DNA of 24,706 nucleotides, taken from NCBI GenBank assembly GCA_013695245.1, contig JACDAW010000523.1, positions 1 to 24,706 on the forward strand, written 5' to 3'. The notes below the pieces were generated by a model. That model was not told where the DNA came from. It ran no database searches and was given only the letters and a program-made list of their open reading frames with translations. Shown here piece by piece: positions 1-8,409 of this stretch (the first letter of the stretch is position 1; each line of letters starts with the position of its first letter). Source of the DNA: Pyrinomonadaceae bacterium (lineage in GTDB: Bacteria; Acidobacteriota; Blastocatellia; Pyrinomonadales; Pyrinomonadaceae). Position numbers and translations under genes: made by a program.

Positions 1-16
1 GAATTGTAAAAATTTA

Positions 17-45
17 TTGACACACTCCTGTAACCTAGATATTAT
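17..45 (+). promoter_or_regulatory. Sigma-70-type promoter of the ROK regulator
   Basis: A perfect -35 hexamer TTGACA (17-22) is followed after exactly 17 bases by TATTAT (40-45), one mismatch from the -10 consensus. Transcription would start near 52, leaving a leader of about 36 bases before the GTG start at 88. The leader contains the short palindrome AATTAATT (56-63) and an imperfect hairpin (62-82), either of which could be an operator. The promoter call is from sequence alone. Confidence 0.7.
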
Positions 46-87
46 TCGCGCCTCGAATTAATTGCCGCAACTCTGCGAGCAAATTTT

Positions 88-1317
88 GTGCGAAAAATTG
101 ATCTAAACAGTTTTCAAGTTGCGACAAGCGAAACAGCGCGTGACATCAATCGGCGTATCGTGTTGAACCTACTCCGCACGCGACAGCCGCTCTCACGCGC
201 TGACTTGGCGCGCCACTCAGGACTACAACGCAGTACTGTTTCCGTCATTGTCGAACAATTGATCTCTGAGCAATGGGTTAACGAGGGTGCAATCGGTCAT
301 CTGCCGCGCGGACGACGACCACGATTCTTGCAGATCAATGACGAACGCGCGGGTGTCGTGGGAATCAACGTCAGACCAGCGCAGACCACCATCGCTATCG
401 CTAATCTTAACGCGCAGTTTCTCGCGCAGGAGCAGATGCCGACGGCGAGTGATCCCCGCCAGTTTGTTGATGAGCTGACACAGCGCGCAAAGGCCTTCGT
501 CAAAGCTCATGCTGATGTTTCCATTGAAGGTGTCGGCGTCAGTTTACCGGGTCGCGTAGATTGCCAAACCCAACGCTTGACGTTTGCGCCGAATCTCGGC
601 TGGCGCGACCTTGATTTGAAGACGCCGCTCGAACGTGCGACGGGGCTTCCTGTTGAGCTTGAAAACGCGGCCAATGCTTGCGCTCTCGCAGAAATCTGGT
701 TCGGAGGAAACCTAGAAAACAGCACTGATCTGGTTTCTGTCACCGTTTCTGAAGGAATTGGAACGGGCATTGTAATAGATGGGCAGCTAATGCGCGGGCC
801 CACTGGAGAAGCGGGCGAGTTCGGCCACGTTTCGATTAATGAAGACGGCCCCCTATGTAAGTGCGGGAATCGCGGGTGTTGGGAGACATATGCTTCCAAC
901 TCGGCGGCGATTGATTTTTATCTGCAAGCGACGAGCAAAGCGCGGCACGGTAAAAAAGATTATGCTCCGAACGGCAACCAAACTGCCGCGCCGTCGCCGA
1001 GTTTTGAAGATTTATTGCGACTGTCTGAGCAAGGAAACGTCCAAGCGCGGGAGGCGATTGAGCGGATGGCGAAGTATCTGGGCGTCGGGATCGCAATGCT
1101 CTCAACCAGCATCGCGCCGCGAGTAATCATTATTGTCGGTGAAGTGACCCGCGTGTGGAATTCAATTGAGCCGATTATTAATAAGGTGGTCGCTGAGCGA
1201 TTGCCTAATCGTGGGGTGCCTAAGATTATTCCGGCAAACGATGCGGCTCAACCAAGGCTGCGCGGAACTATAGCCTTGGTTTTGCAGAAACATTTCGGAG
1301 CACCAGCTATCGCCTAA
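88..1317 (+). CDS. ROK-family transcriptional regulator
   Basis: This is a 409-residue protein starting at GTG, of the NagC/Mlc/XylR type, and probably the repressor of the uronate locus downstream. An N-terminal winged helix-turn-helix lies at about residues 22-65, with the recognition segment running from LSRADLARHSG to STVSVIVEQL. The rest is a ROK sugar-kinase-like fold with the family zinc site CKCGNRGC (257-264) and the EFGH motif (244-247). The position that carries the catalytic Asp in ROK kinases (ENDxN) reads ENAAN (192-196). The protein therefore probably binds a sugar ligand without phosphorylating it. It is first in the run and has its own strong promoter. The natural ligand, perhaps a uronate or KDG, cannot be read from the sequence. 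Confidence 0.9.
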   Translation: MRKIDLNSFQVATSETARDINRRIVLNLLRTRQPLSRADLARHSGLQRSTVSVIVEQLISEQWVNEGAIGHLPRGRRPRFLQINDERAGVVGINVRPAQTTIAIANLNAQFLAQEQMPTASDPRQFVDELTQRAKAFVKAHADVSIEGVGVSLPGRVDCQTQRLTFAPNLGWRDLDLKTPLERATGLPVELENAANACALAEIWFGGNLENSTDLVSVTVSEGIGTGIVIDGQLMRGPTGEAGEFGHVSINEDGPLCKCGNRGCWETYASNSAAIDFYLQATSKARHGKKDYAPNGNQTAAPSPSFEDLLRLSEQGNVQAREAIERMAKYLGVGIAMLSTSIAPRVIIIVGEVTRVWNSIEPIINKVVAERLPNRGVPKIIPANDAAQPRLRGTIALVLQKHFGAPAIA

Positions 1318-1559
1318 GAATAAAGCGTATATCTCTTTTTCTATATTTTGTTCGAGGCGGCAACAATTGTTTATAACCCTTCTGTGTTAGCAGGAAAGCT
1401 TTCTGGAGAGCGGTGATTTCGTCCCCAAAACGGCAAGGTATGTTGAGGATCAAGCGAAGAGCCTCAGATGTTTGTTTATGCGGTCACGGTTAGATGTCCG
1501 TGTTTTATGAGGCTAGAAGGTAAACGAGAATTTGTGGAAACTCTGGAGGTTGAAGAGCA
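1318..1559 (+). promoter_or_regulatory. Intergenic region with candidate operator upstream of the TonB receptor
   Basis: These 242 bases separate the regulator from the receptor gene. They contain a perfect 10-base palindrome AACAATTGTT (1362-1371) directly abutting a TATAAC -10-like hexamer (1372-1377). The matching -35 (TTGTTC, 1348-1353) is weak. A long leader of about 180 bases would follow. No clear intrinsic terminator is seen after the regulator gene. A good ribosome binding site, GGAGG (1545-1549), lies 10 bases before the receptor ATG. The palindrome is a plausible binding site for the ROK protein, but this is inference. Confidence 0.4.
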
Positions 1560-4500
1560 ATGAAACGCACAACGTTTGTACAGATGATTCTGTCGGCATG
1601 CCTGTTCTGTTTGTGCTTTGCTTCGCAGGTGGCGGCACAGACCGTGACCGGCTCGCTTGTTGGGACGGTCACTGATCCCAATTCCAGCGCCGTCCCCGGA
1701 GCGCGTGTTGTCATCACTGAAATCACGCGCGGCATAACGCGCGAAGCGACGACGAATGAAGAAGGTAATTACACCTTCAGCAGCTTAGATCCCGGAGTGT
1801 ACCGCGTCGAAATTGAAGCGCCGGGGTTCGGCAAGTTCACGCGCGCAACAACCGAGGTGGCGATTAACACTACTGTGCGCGTTGACGCGCAACTTACGAC
1901 CGGAGAAGTGGCTGAAAATGTTGATGTGACCGCGGACGCCGTGCTACTGAAGACCGACCGCGCCGATGTGAGCCAGCAGATAACGGTCGAGCAGGTTCAG
2001 GAGCTGCCGCTCTCAGCGGATCGTAATTATCAGGCGGCGCTTGAAATTATACCGGGCGTCTCACCTGCAGAACCGGTCGGCTCGGCATTCGGCAATCCCG
2101 GCGGGTCATTGATCAACAACGTCAACGGGCAGAATGAGCGTTCCAATAATTTTCAGCTCGACGGAACGATCAATAACCAGACGAACGTGATTTCGCAAAC
2201 CGCGATTGTTCCGCCGCCCGAAGCGATCCAAATCGTTGACGTTTCAACCAACGCTTACGACGCCGAGCAGGGGCGCGCGACCGGCGCAGTCACCAACGTT
2301 CAGATCAGATCAGGCACAAACGATTTCCACGGCAACGTCTTCATCTTCAACACGAACAGCGCGCTTGCTGCGCGCGAAACTTTCGCTTCAGAAAAGCCAC
2401 ATACGAATCTAACGCAGTTCGGCTTCACCTTTGGCGGCCCCATCAATCGTAACAAGACATTTTTCTTCGGGGATTATCAAGGCGGGCGCGACCGTCAAGG
2501 TCAGAACACGACCTTGAGCGTGCCGTCGCTTGCGTTTCGCCGCGGAGATTTCTCATCGGCGCTCGGACGCCCACTCTACATTCAGTCGAACAACACGTTC
2601 GGCGTAACCGTTACCAGCCGGCCGGCGATCCTGACGGACACGAGCGGCAATCGTATTCAGGTGCGTGAAGGACAGGTTTATCGCTTAAGCGACCGCGCCC
2701 CGTATGCTGGTAATATCATTCCCGAAGCGTCCATCAATCCGGTTGCGCGCCGCATACTCGCTCTCTTACCTCCGCCGACCGGCGCGGGAGAGACTAGCAA
2801 CTATGAGTCTAGCGGCACGAGAATTCAAGACCGCGATCAGTTTGACATCAAGATCAATCACAACTTCACGGAAAGAACAACGGGGTTTGCTCGTTACAGT
2901 TACTTTCAGGCGAACACGGAAGACCGTCCGGTGTTCGGCGCGCTGGGCGGGCCGACAGCCGCCGGCGGAGCGACCGCGGCTATCGGCCCTTCGCGCATTC
3001 AAGGCGCATCGCTGAACTTGACGCACGTATTCTCACCGAAGCTCGTCACAGAGTTTCGCATCGGACTCGTTCGGGTCTTGATTCAAGGCGATACACCGAC
3101 CGAACCTGATCTCGCCACACAACTTGGCATTCCGAACGTCAACTTGGGTGATTTCTTCACGCCCGGCATCCCCCGTATTGGTATTAGCGGCTACACATTC
3201 CTCGGCGCAGCGACGACCCTTCCGTTTAAGATCGCCGAGACAAGTTATCAAGGCGTTAACAACTGGACGTTGACCAAAGGAAACCACACTATCCGGTTCG
3301 GCGCAGACATCCGTAACTTGATATTGAATAAATTTCAGGCGGGCGGAAGCAACCCGCGCGGGGAATTTACTTTCGAGACCGGCCCCGCCTCGCGCACCGG
3401 CGCGCCCTCAAGTTTCGTCAACGCTTTCGCTTCCTTCTTACTTGATCTCCCCACGCAGATTCGCCGCACAACCGTTAATCAACTCGGCGGCTATCGCATC
3501 CGTCAGTACTTCTTCTACGCGCAGGATCGCTGGCAGGTGAATCAGAAACTTACGGTCAATTACGGGTTGCGCTATGAGGTTCAGCCGTATTCCGTCACCG
3601 CCAATCCCGGCAATCAATCGCGCTACGATCCCGAAACGAATCAAGTTCTAATCGGCGGGGTTGGTTCTACCCCCGTGCGCCTCGGCGTGAGAACAGATTA
3701 CACAAACTTCGCGCCTAGACTCGGCGTCGCTTACCGCCTCAACGACAAAACGGTGCTGCGCGCAGGCTACGGCATCAGTTACGTGCCGCTTGCCATCAAC
3801 CAACTGGTCAACCAAAGCTATCCGGCACAAGTTGACTTGCAACTTCAGGGCACCACCACCCCGGTGGGCAGTTTGAGCACCGGCGTGCCAGTCGTGCCGT
3901 CGGTTGACACGTCGAGCGGTGTCGTCACGCCACCGATTGCCATTGTCGTCGCCGCCCTCAACCCGAATCCGCGGCGCGGTTATTCGCAATCTTTTAACGG
4001 CACGATTGAGCGCGACATTAAAGGGTTCATCGCGCAAGTGTCTTACGTCGGTTCGCTCGGTACGCGACTTCCCGGCAGCATTAATCTCAATGCGGTCGCG
4101 CCGCGCGCTGACCGCCGGGTAACAATCTTTGACCGCCCGTTCGCCGTCCGCTTCGGGCGTACCGCCGATGTGCTCTATCACGATTACATGCTTAGCGCCT
4201 CGTATCATTCATTGCAGACGAGGTTAGAGCGCAGATTCGGTGGCAATAGCAAGATCACCGCATCCTACACGTTCGCAAAGTCGCTCGACTATACCGACGC
4301 TTTTACCGTCTCCACCCCGCTCAACATTGACGCCAGCCGCGGCCCTTCGGATTTCGACCGCCGACACAATTTTGTGTTCAGCCACGTCATCCGTTTACCG
4401 TTCGGGCGCGGCGAGCGTTTCTTTGACGAGAACGGGTTAACTCTAGGCGGACTTTTCGGCGGATTCACCATAAGCGGCATTCTCTCGATCCGTTCGGGAG

Positions 4501-4901
4501 CGCCAATTGACATCACCGGCGTCAACTCAGCAGATAACAGGCCAATCGGATTTACGAATCGCCCGACCGTCAACGGCCCCGTGCAAATTTTGGGCACGAA
4601 TGCGCCAACTTATTTCGACACCAGCGCGTTCAGCGACCCTGCACAAGGCACTATCGGCAACGTCGGGCGTAACTCCGTGCGCGGCCCCGGCTATTTCAAT
4701 TACAACTTGGCCTTATCGCGCATTTTTGACATCAGGGAGAATGTCCATCTGCAACTGCGCATTGACGCCTTCAACTTAACGAACACGCCGCGCTACGCCG
4801 ATCCGAGCGGCAGCTTTACGAGCGGCAATTTCGGGCGCATCACCGACACGGTTAACGACACCGAACGCCGCATCCGTCTCGGTCTTAAGCTGAGCTTCTG
4901 A
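1560..4901 (+). CDS. TonB-dependent outer-membrane receptor with carboxypeptidase-regulatory-like domain
   Basis: This is a 1113-residue receptor of the large Oar-like type common in Acidobacteriota. A signal peptide ends near residue 26 (QVAAQ). A carboxypeptidase-D regulatory-like beta-sandwich follows (about 32-113, starting GSLVGTVTDPNSSAVPGARV). The plug domain lies at about 135-250 and includes the LPLSADRNY and FQLDGT segments. The remainder is a beta-barrel ending in the aromatic C-terminus RIRLGLKLSF, as expected for outer-membrane assembly. Its placement ahead of exported glycosidases and uronate catabolic genes suggests it imports uronate-containing oligosaccharides. The substrate itself is inferred from context. 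No SusD-like partner is present. Confidence 0.92.
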   Translation: MKRTTFVQMILSACLFCLCFASQVAAQTVTGSLVGTVTDPNSSAVPGARVVITEITRGITREATTNEEGNYTFSSLDPGVYRVEIEAPGFGKFTRATTEVAINTTVRVDAQLTTGEVAENVDVTADAVLLKTDRADVSQQITVEQVQELPLSADRNYQAALEIIPGVSPAEPVGSAFGNPGGSLINNVNGQNERSNNFQLDGTINNQTNVISQTAIVPPPEAIQIVDVSTNAYDAEQGRATGAVTNVQIRSGTNDFHGNVFIFNTNSALAARETFASEKPHTNLTQFGFTFGGPINRNKTFFFGDYQGGRDRQGQNTTLSVPSLAFRRGDFSSALGRPLYIQSNNTFGVTVTSRPAILTDTSGNRIQVREGQVYRLSDRAPYAGNIIPEASINPVARRILALLPPPTGAGETSNYESSGTRIQDRDQFDIKINHNFTERTTGFARYSYFQANTEDRPVFGALGGPTAAGGATAAIGPSRIQGASLNLTHVFSPKLVTEFRIGLVRVLIQGDTPTEPDLATQLGIPNVNLGDFFTPGIPRIGISGYTFLGAATTLPFKIAETSYQGVNNWTLTKGNHTIRFGADIRNLILNKFQAGGSNPRGEFTFETGPASRTGAPSSFVNAFASFLLDLPTQIRRTTVNQLGGYRIRQYFFYAQDRWQVNQKLTVNYGLRYEVQPYSVTANPGNQSRYDPETNQVLIGGVGSTPVRLGVRTDYTNFAPRLGVAYRLNDKTVLRAGYGISYVPLAINQLVNQSYPAQVDLQLQGTTTPVGSLSTGVPVVPSVDTSSGVVTPPIAIVVAALNPNPRRGYSQSFNGTIERDIKGFIAQVSYVGSLGTRLPGSINLNAVAPRADRRVTIFDRPFAVRFGRTADVLYHDYMLSASYHSLQTRLERRFGGNSKITASYTFAKSLDYTDAFTVSTPLNIDASRGPSDFDRRHNFVFSHVIRLPFGRGERFFDENGLTLGGLFGGFTISGILSIRSGAPIDITGVNSADNRPIGFTNRPTVNGPVQILGTNAPTYFDTSAFSDPAQGTIGNVGRNSVRGPGYFNYNLALSRIFDIRENVHLQLRIDAFNLTNTPRYADPSGSFTSGNFGRITDTVNDTERRIRLGLKLSF

Positions 4902-4932
4902 AATCAGGTTTGTAAAGTCACCTGCTGGTTTC

Positions 4933-5366
4933 AGAGATAATTTATGCGCAAATGTGGAACTCGCGCGGCAGGGCATTGACACCGTTGCCCAATCGCAACT
5001 GCTCGGCTTCCCGTCACAGTTTCCGAGCGTCTTGATGCTTGATTGGAACACCGGACACCCGAACGCGCGTTACCGCGTCAACTTCTACGCGCGCACTTCG
5101 CGCCCGGCGATAAACTCATGCAGTCCACGCTCAGCAGAAACACTTACGTTTATGCGCAAGCGTTCACGACGCGCGAAGGCAAACGCAAAGTACGGCTCGT
5201 CAACAGGCGCAACTGGACGATTGAAGTGGCGCTTACCGGCATCAACGGCGGGCAAATCAATTACGTTGACCAGACGAGCGGCACTCAGCCGCCCGCCACG
5301 AACAAGATAACCGAAGACAAACCCGCGCGCGGCAGCTTCGCGGTCGCTGTTCTGACGCTGCCGTGA
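4933..5366 (+). pseudogene. C-terminal remnant of a glycoside hydrolase, frameshifted and 5'-truncated
   Basis: Two reading frames carry successive pieces of one protein. The first (from about 4940) reads ELARQGIDTVAQSQLLGFPSQ and continues to DWNTGHPNARYR near 5080. The second (from about 5078) reads LLRAHFAPGDKLMQ, then YVYAQAFTTREGKRKVRLVN, and ends FAVAVLTLP with a stop at 5364-5366. From memory, this series of motifs matches the C-terminal part of secreted GH39-like/uncharacterised glycosidases with a terminal beta-domain. The frame changes around 5075-5082 and nothing of the catalytic barrel precedes 4930. Both a frameshift and loss of the 5' end are therefore implied. The exact family is uncertain; the broken state is clear. 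Confidence 0.65.
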
Positions 5367-5393
5367 GCAAGATGTCCAAGCCCTGAACAACTT

Positions 5394-8393
5394 ATGCGAA
5401 GAATCTTTCAAACTTGTGCTTTGCTGCTGGTGTGCTGCTTGGCAAGCGGGGGCGTTGACAGGCCTGTCGTGAATGCGCCGATCACAGTTGAAGTCGGCAA
5501 TAACCAGCCGTTTCGCGTGCGTATGCCTTTGCGCGTGCGCGATATGAAATTAGGTGCGGGAGCGTGGACGACCGATGCGGGTCAGCCCGTGCAGCAAGAC
5601 GGTAGCGACGCGGTGCTAATCGCCGACGTAAACGCTTCGTCGAGCGCGCGCATGAGGCTTGAGCAGAAGCAGAGTAAGACTCCCGCCGCGCGCCTTACTC
5701 TGCGTCCTGAAGCAAACGGCGTCGGGTTGCTTTACGACGGCAACGACGCGGGGCGCTTGTCTTGGGACGCAGTTGTGCGCGAGGCGGAAACACCTATGCG
5801 AAGGGACGAGCGACGCGATAAGTCGCAAGTTGATTTCGCTAAAGACTTCTCCGCGCTTCCGCTCGCGTTCAATCGCATCACATCGGGCGCGGTCTTTGAT
5901 GTGTGGCGCGCTGAAACTGAAAAAAGCGGGCTAAAGTTAAAAGTTGATCTCAATGCTTATCACGCAGGATTTCTGGACATCAACGCGCAGGCTGAGAACC
6001 TCTCCGCGCCGCTGGCGAACGTCTATGCGGCAATCATCTGTCACTGGAAGCCTTCGCAAACAAAGTCGCGCACGGTTAATTACAATAATCACATCGCCGC
6101 GTTCGGTGACAACAATCTGACTCCCTTTCGCGGCGGGGACGATAGCGGCTCAGGCGAATTCCGACACATGTACATCCAGCGCGGAGTTGACTGGGTCAAC
6201 ACGAATCTGAGCAACAACACGAGCGTGCTCTGGCTCAACGATTTTTCTCCTTCGTTCACCGTTCATCAAGACGCGACTGACCGGAGACCCGCGCGATGGA
6301 CGGGCGCAAACAGCCCGCAACTCACGCGCGAAGCGCAAACCGCGCAAGGCAGTCTCTATTCAGTCACCGAACTCGCACACGCCAACACGCGCTACTATCA
6401 AGAGCGCTTTGTCCCGAACGTGCTGCCGCCCGCCGGTGAGCCGCTCGCTTTCTCGTCGCGTCTCGTCTTCAACAAATCGCCTTTGACCGACGAGCGTGCC
6501 GATCAAGAGTTCATCGCCTACACGGGCTACGCCGAGCAGCGCGCGGATACAAACGGCAACGCGCAACTCACCATCGGCGTGCCCGGCGTGCGTTTCGGCA
6601 CGAACTATTTTCCCTACTCGACGCTCGGCGAAAACTTCACGCTCTTAAAGCTGCCCGGTATGGACAGAGCCGCTTACTGGCCGCTCGCCGCCGACACCGT
6701 TACGCAGTGGCGACTTTTTACCGACGACATCCGGCGTGATCTCCGCATCGCCAAAGCGATGGGGGTTGATCTCATTCGCCTACACCACCTTGAACTGATC
6801 TCGCCGCTCGACGAGAAAGTGAAAACCGAGTATCTCGATTTTCTCTTCAATGAGATGCGGCGTTTGCAGTTGCGCGCGTTGCTCGACGCGCAGATGAAGC
6901 CGGAAGAGATCGCTTCCCTCGTTCGTCGCTACCGCGACGCGATTCATGGTGTTGAGCTCGAAAACGAAATCTTGATCTTCGGCATCAACGACGGGCGCGA
7001 GAAGTATTGGAACGCGGTTTACGACGCCGTGAAAAAAGTTGATCCGCAAATGCCGGTGCACCTGACGGGACACACGAACGCCGGAGCTTTCACGCGCCTT
7101 GAGCGTCTCGGCGGCAAGTTTGACCGCATCGGTCAACACGCCTACATGGACTCGCTGCAAGCGATTCCGAGCGCGCGCGGCTACGCGCTGGCGATAGCGA
7201 ACTACGCCCGAAAAGTCGGCAAGCCTTCCGTCATCACCGAATGGAATTGGCGCGGGCTTACGCGCTTGACGCCCGAAGCGCGTGCGCGCGTCTATGCGCC
7301 GATCTTTGAAAACGTGTTGAAGACACGAAGCGTGCCGGAGATTTATCAATTTCAATTCAACGAATCGCTCGCCATGGACACGCTGACGCTCAAAGGCATA
7401 CGTCACTACGAACCGATCTGGTTTAGTCGCCGCCCGAAGCCGGAAGCTTTGGAGTTGATGCGCTTGATTAAGGAATACTCGCTGCCTGCAAATTCCGTGC
7501 GCACGGTTGATGCTCCCTACACCGTTGTGGAACTCGATGCAGAAGGGCGCGGCACAATCAACTTTCGCATCACCAACACGGGCGCCCGCCCGCTCAACCT
7601 GCGCGCCGCGATTGACGCGCCGTCTAACATGGTGGCGCGCTTTGTGAAGAAACAAGAAACGATCCGCCTTGCGCCACGCGCTTCCATTGCTGTGCCGGTT
7701 GAAGTTGCGGCGCAAGCTACGACGCCCGCGCCAACCGCGCAGCAGACGACTCAACAAAACCAGAGCGCAACTGCCGCGAAACCTCTACCCGGTTTCTATC
7801 AAATCTTCCTGCGGCTTGAAGGCGACGATAAGCTTTTGCGCTATGGTTGGGCGGAAGCGAGGCTCGCGGGCGCGCCGCAGATCGACCGCACGCCAAACGC
7901 CGTCCCGAACTCAAATGTGCGCTACGACACAAACGCACTCGCGTTCGACTTCAACCGCCCGCTCGCTGTCGTGTATGGTGACGGCGCGCCGATCCAAGAC
8001 GTTGAAACCGCATCTGCGCTCGTCAATACATTGGAGAGCGCGACCGGACGAACCGTCGCTATGTATAACCTGCCCGACGTTCCGCCGGATGTTTTACGAA
8101 GCGGCGCGCTCATCCTCGTCGGCACGACGAAGACGAATCAACTCATCGCGCAGTCCGCGTCTGAATTATCAAACGACGTGAAGAACGCCGCGCGCTTCAT
8201 CACCATCATTCCGGCGAACGCAACGCTCGGCGAGAGGCTCGTCATCGGCGGGGCGACGCCGGAAGATGCCGAGCGTGTGGCGATGGATTTAATCATCCGC
8301 TTCTGGAAGTACGCGAAGGATTCCGCCGCGCGGCGCATCGGTTTGGTCGCCAAAGAGATTCCGCAGGGCGGCGATCCGGCGTTGTTGCCCTAA
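5394..8393 (+). CDS. Secreted clan GH-A-like glycoside hydrolase, family not assigned
   Basis: This is a 999-residue protein with an N-terminal signal peptide (hydrophobic LLLVCCLASGG, about 9-20). Residues about 30-400 look like beta-rich accessory domains. A TIM-barrel region follows at about 400-690. It contains HGVELENEILIFG (Asn524-Glu525, expected acid/base) and SVITEWNW (Glu616, expected nucleophile), the arrangement typical of clan GH-A. A beta-domain (about 705-772) and a Thr/Gln/Ala-rich linker (about 772-798) come next. The C-terminal alpha/beta domain (about 855-970) contains LAVVYGDGAP and ALILVGTTKTN and recalls the N-terminal domains of alpha-glucuronidases. The start codon lacks a strong ribosome binding site. 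Context suggests a uronate-containing glycan as substrate, but I cannot name a family or specificity. Confidence 0.75.
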   Translation: MRRIFQTCALLLVCCLASGGVDRPVVNAPITVEVGNNQPFRVRMPLRVRDMKLGAGAWTTDAGQPVQQDGSDAVLIADVNASSSARMRLEQKQSKTPAARLTLRPEANGVGLLYDGNDAGRLSWDAVVREAETPMRRDERRDKSQVDFAKDFSALPLAFNRITSGAVFDVWRAETEKSGLKLKVDLNAYHAGFLDINAQAENLSAPLANVYAAIICHWKPSQTKSRTVNYNNHIAAFGDNNLTPFRGGDDSGSGEFRHMYIQRGVDWVNTNLSNNTSVLWLNDFSPSFTVHQDATDRRPARWTGANSPQLTREAQTAQGSLYSVTELAHANTRYYQERFVPNVLPPAGEPLAFSSRLVFNKSPLTDERADQEFIAYTGYAEQRADTNGNAQLTIGVPGVRFGTNYFPYSTLGENFTLLKLPGMDRAAYWPLAADTVTQWRLFTDDIRRDLRIAKAMGVDLIRLHHLELISPLDEKVKTEYLDFLFNEMRRLQLRALLDAQMKPEEIASLVRRYRDAIHGVELENEILIFGINDGREKYWNAVYDAVKKVDPQMPVHLTGHTNAGAFTRLERLGGKFDRIGQHAYMDSLQAIPSARGYALAIANYARKVGKPSVITEWNWRGLTRLTPEARARVYAPIFENVLKTRSVPEIYQFQFNESLAMDTLTLKGIRHYEPIWFSRRPKPEALELMRLIKEYSLPANSVRTVDAPYTVVELDAEGRGTINFRITNTGARPLNLRAAIDAPSNMVARFVKKQETIRLAPRASIAVPVEVAAQATTPAPTAQQTTQQNQSATAAKPLPGFYQIFLRLEGDDKLLRYGWAEARLAGAPQIDRTPNAVPNSNVRYDTNALAFDFNRPLAVVYGDGAPIQDVETASALVNTLESATGRTVAMYNLPDVPPDVLRSGALILVGTTKTNQLIAQSASELSNDVKNAARFITIIPANATLGERLVIGGATPEDAERVAMDLIIRFWKYAKDSAARRIGLVAKEIPQGGDPALLP

Positions 8394-8409
8394 TTCATAA
8401 GGTAAGCAG

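Noticed and set aside
1440..1475. Possible small hairpin (TGAGG...CCTCA) before the receptor gene
   Set aside because: The stem is only five pairs with a 13-base loop and no T-run follows, so neither terminator nor riboswitch is supported.
6780..7757. Long minus-strand open frame of 325 codons
   Set aside because: It lies wholly inside the clan GH-A-like glycosidase, is rich in Arg and Val with no domain signature, and is a by-product of GC-rich codon bias.
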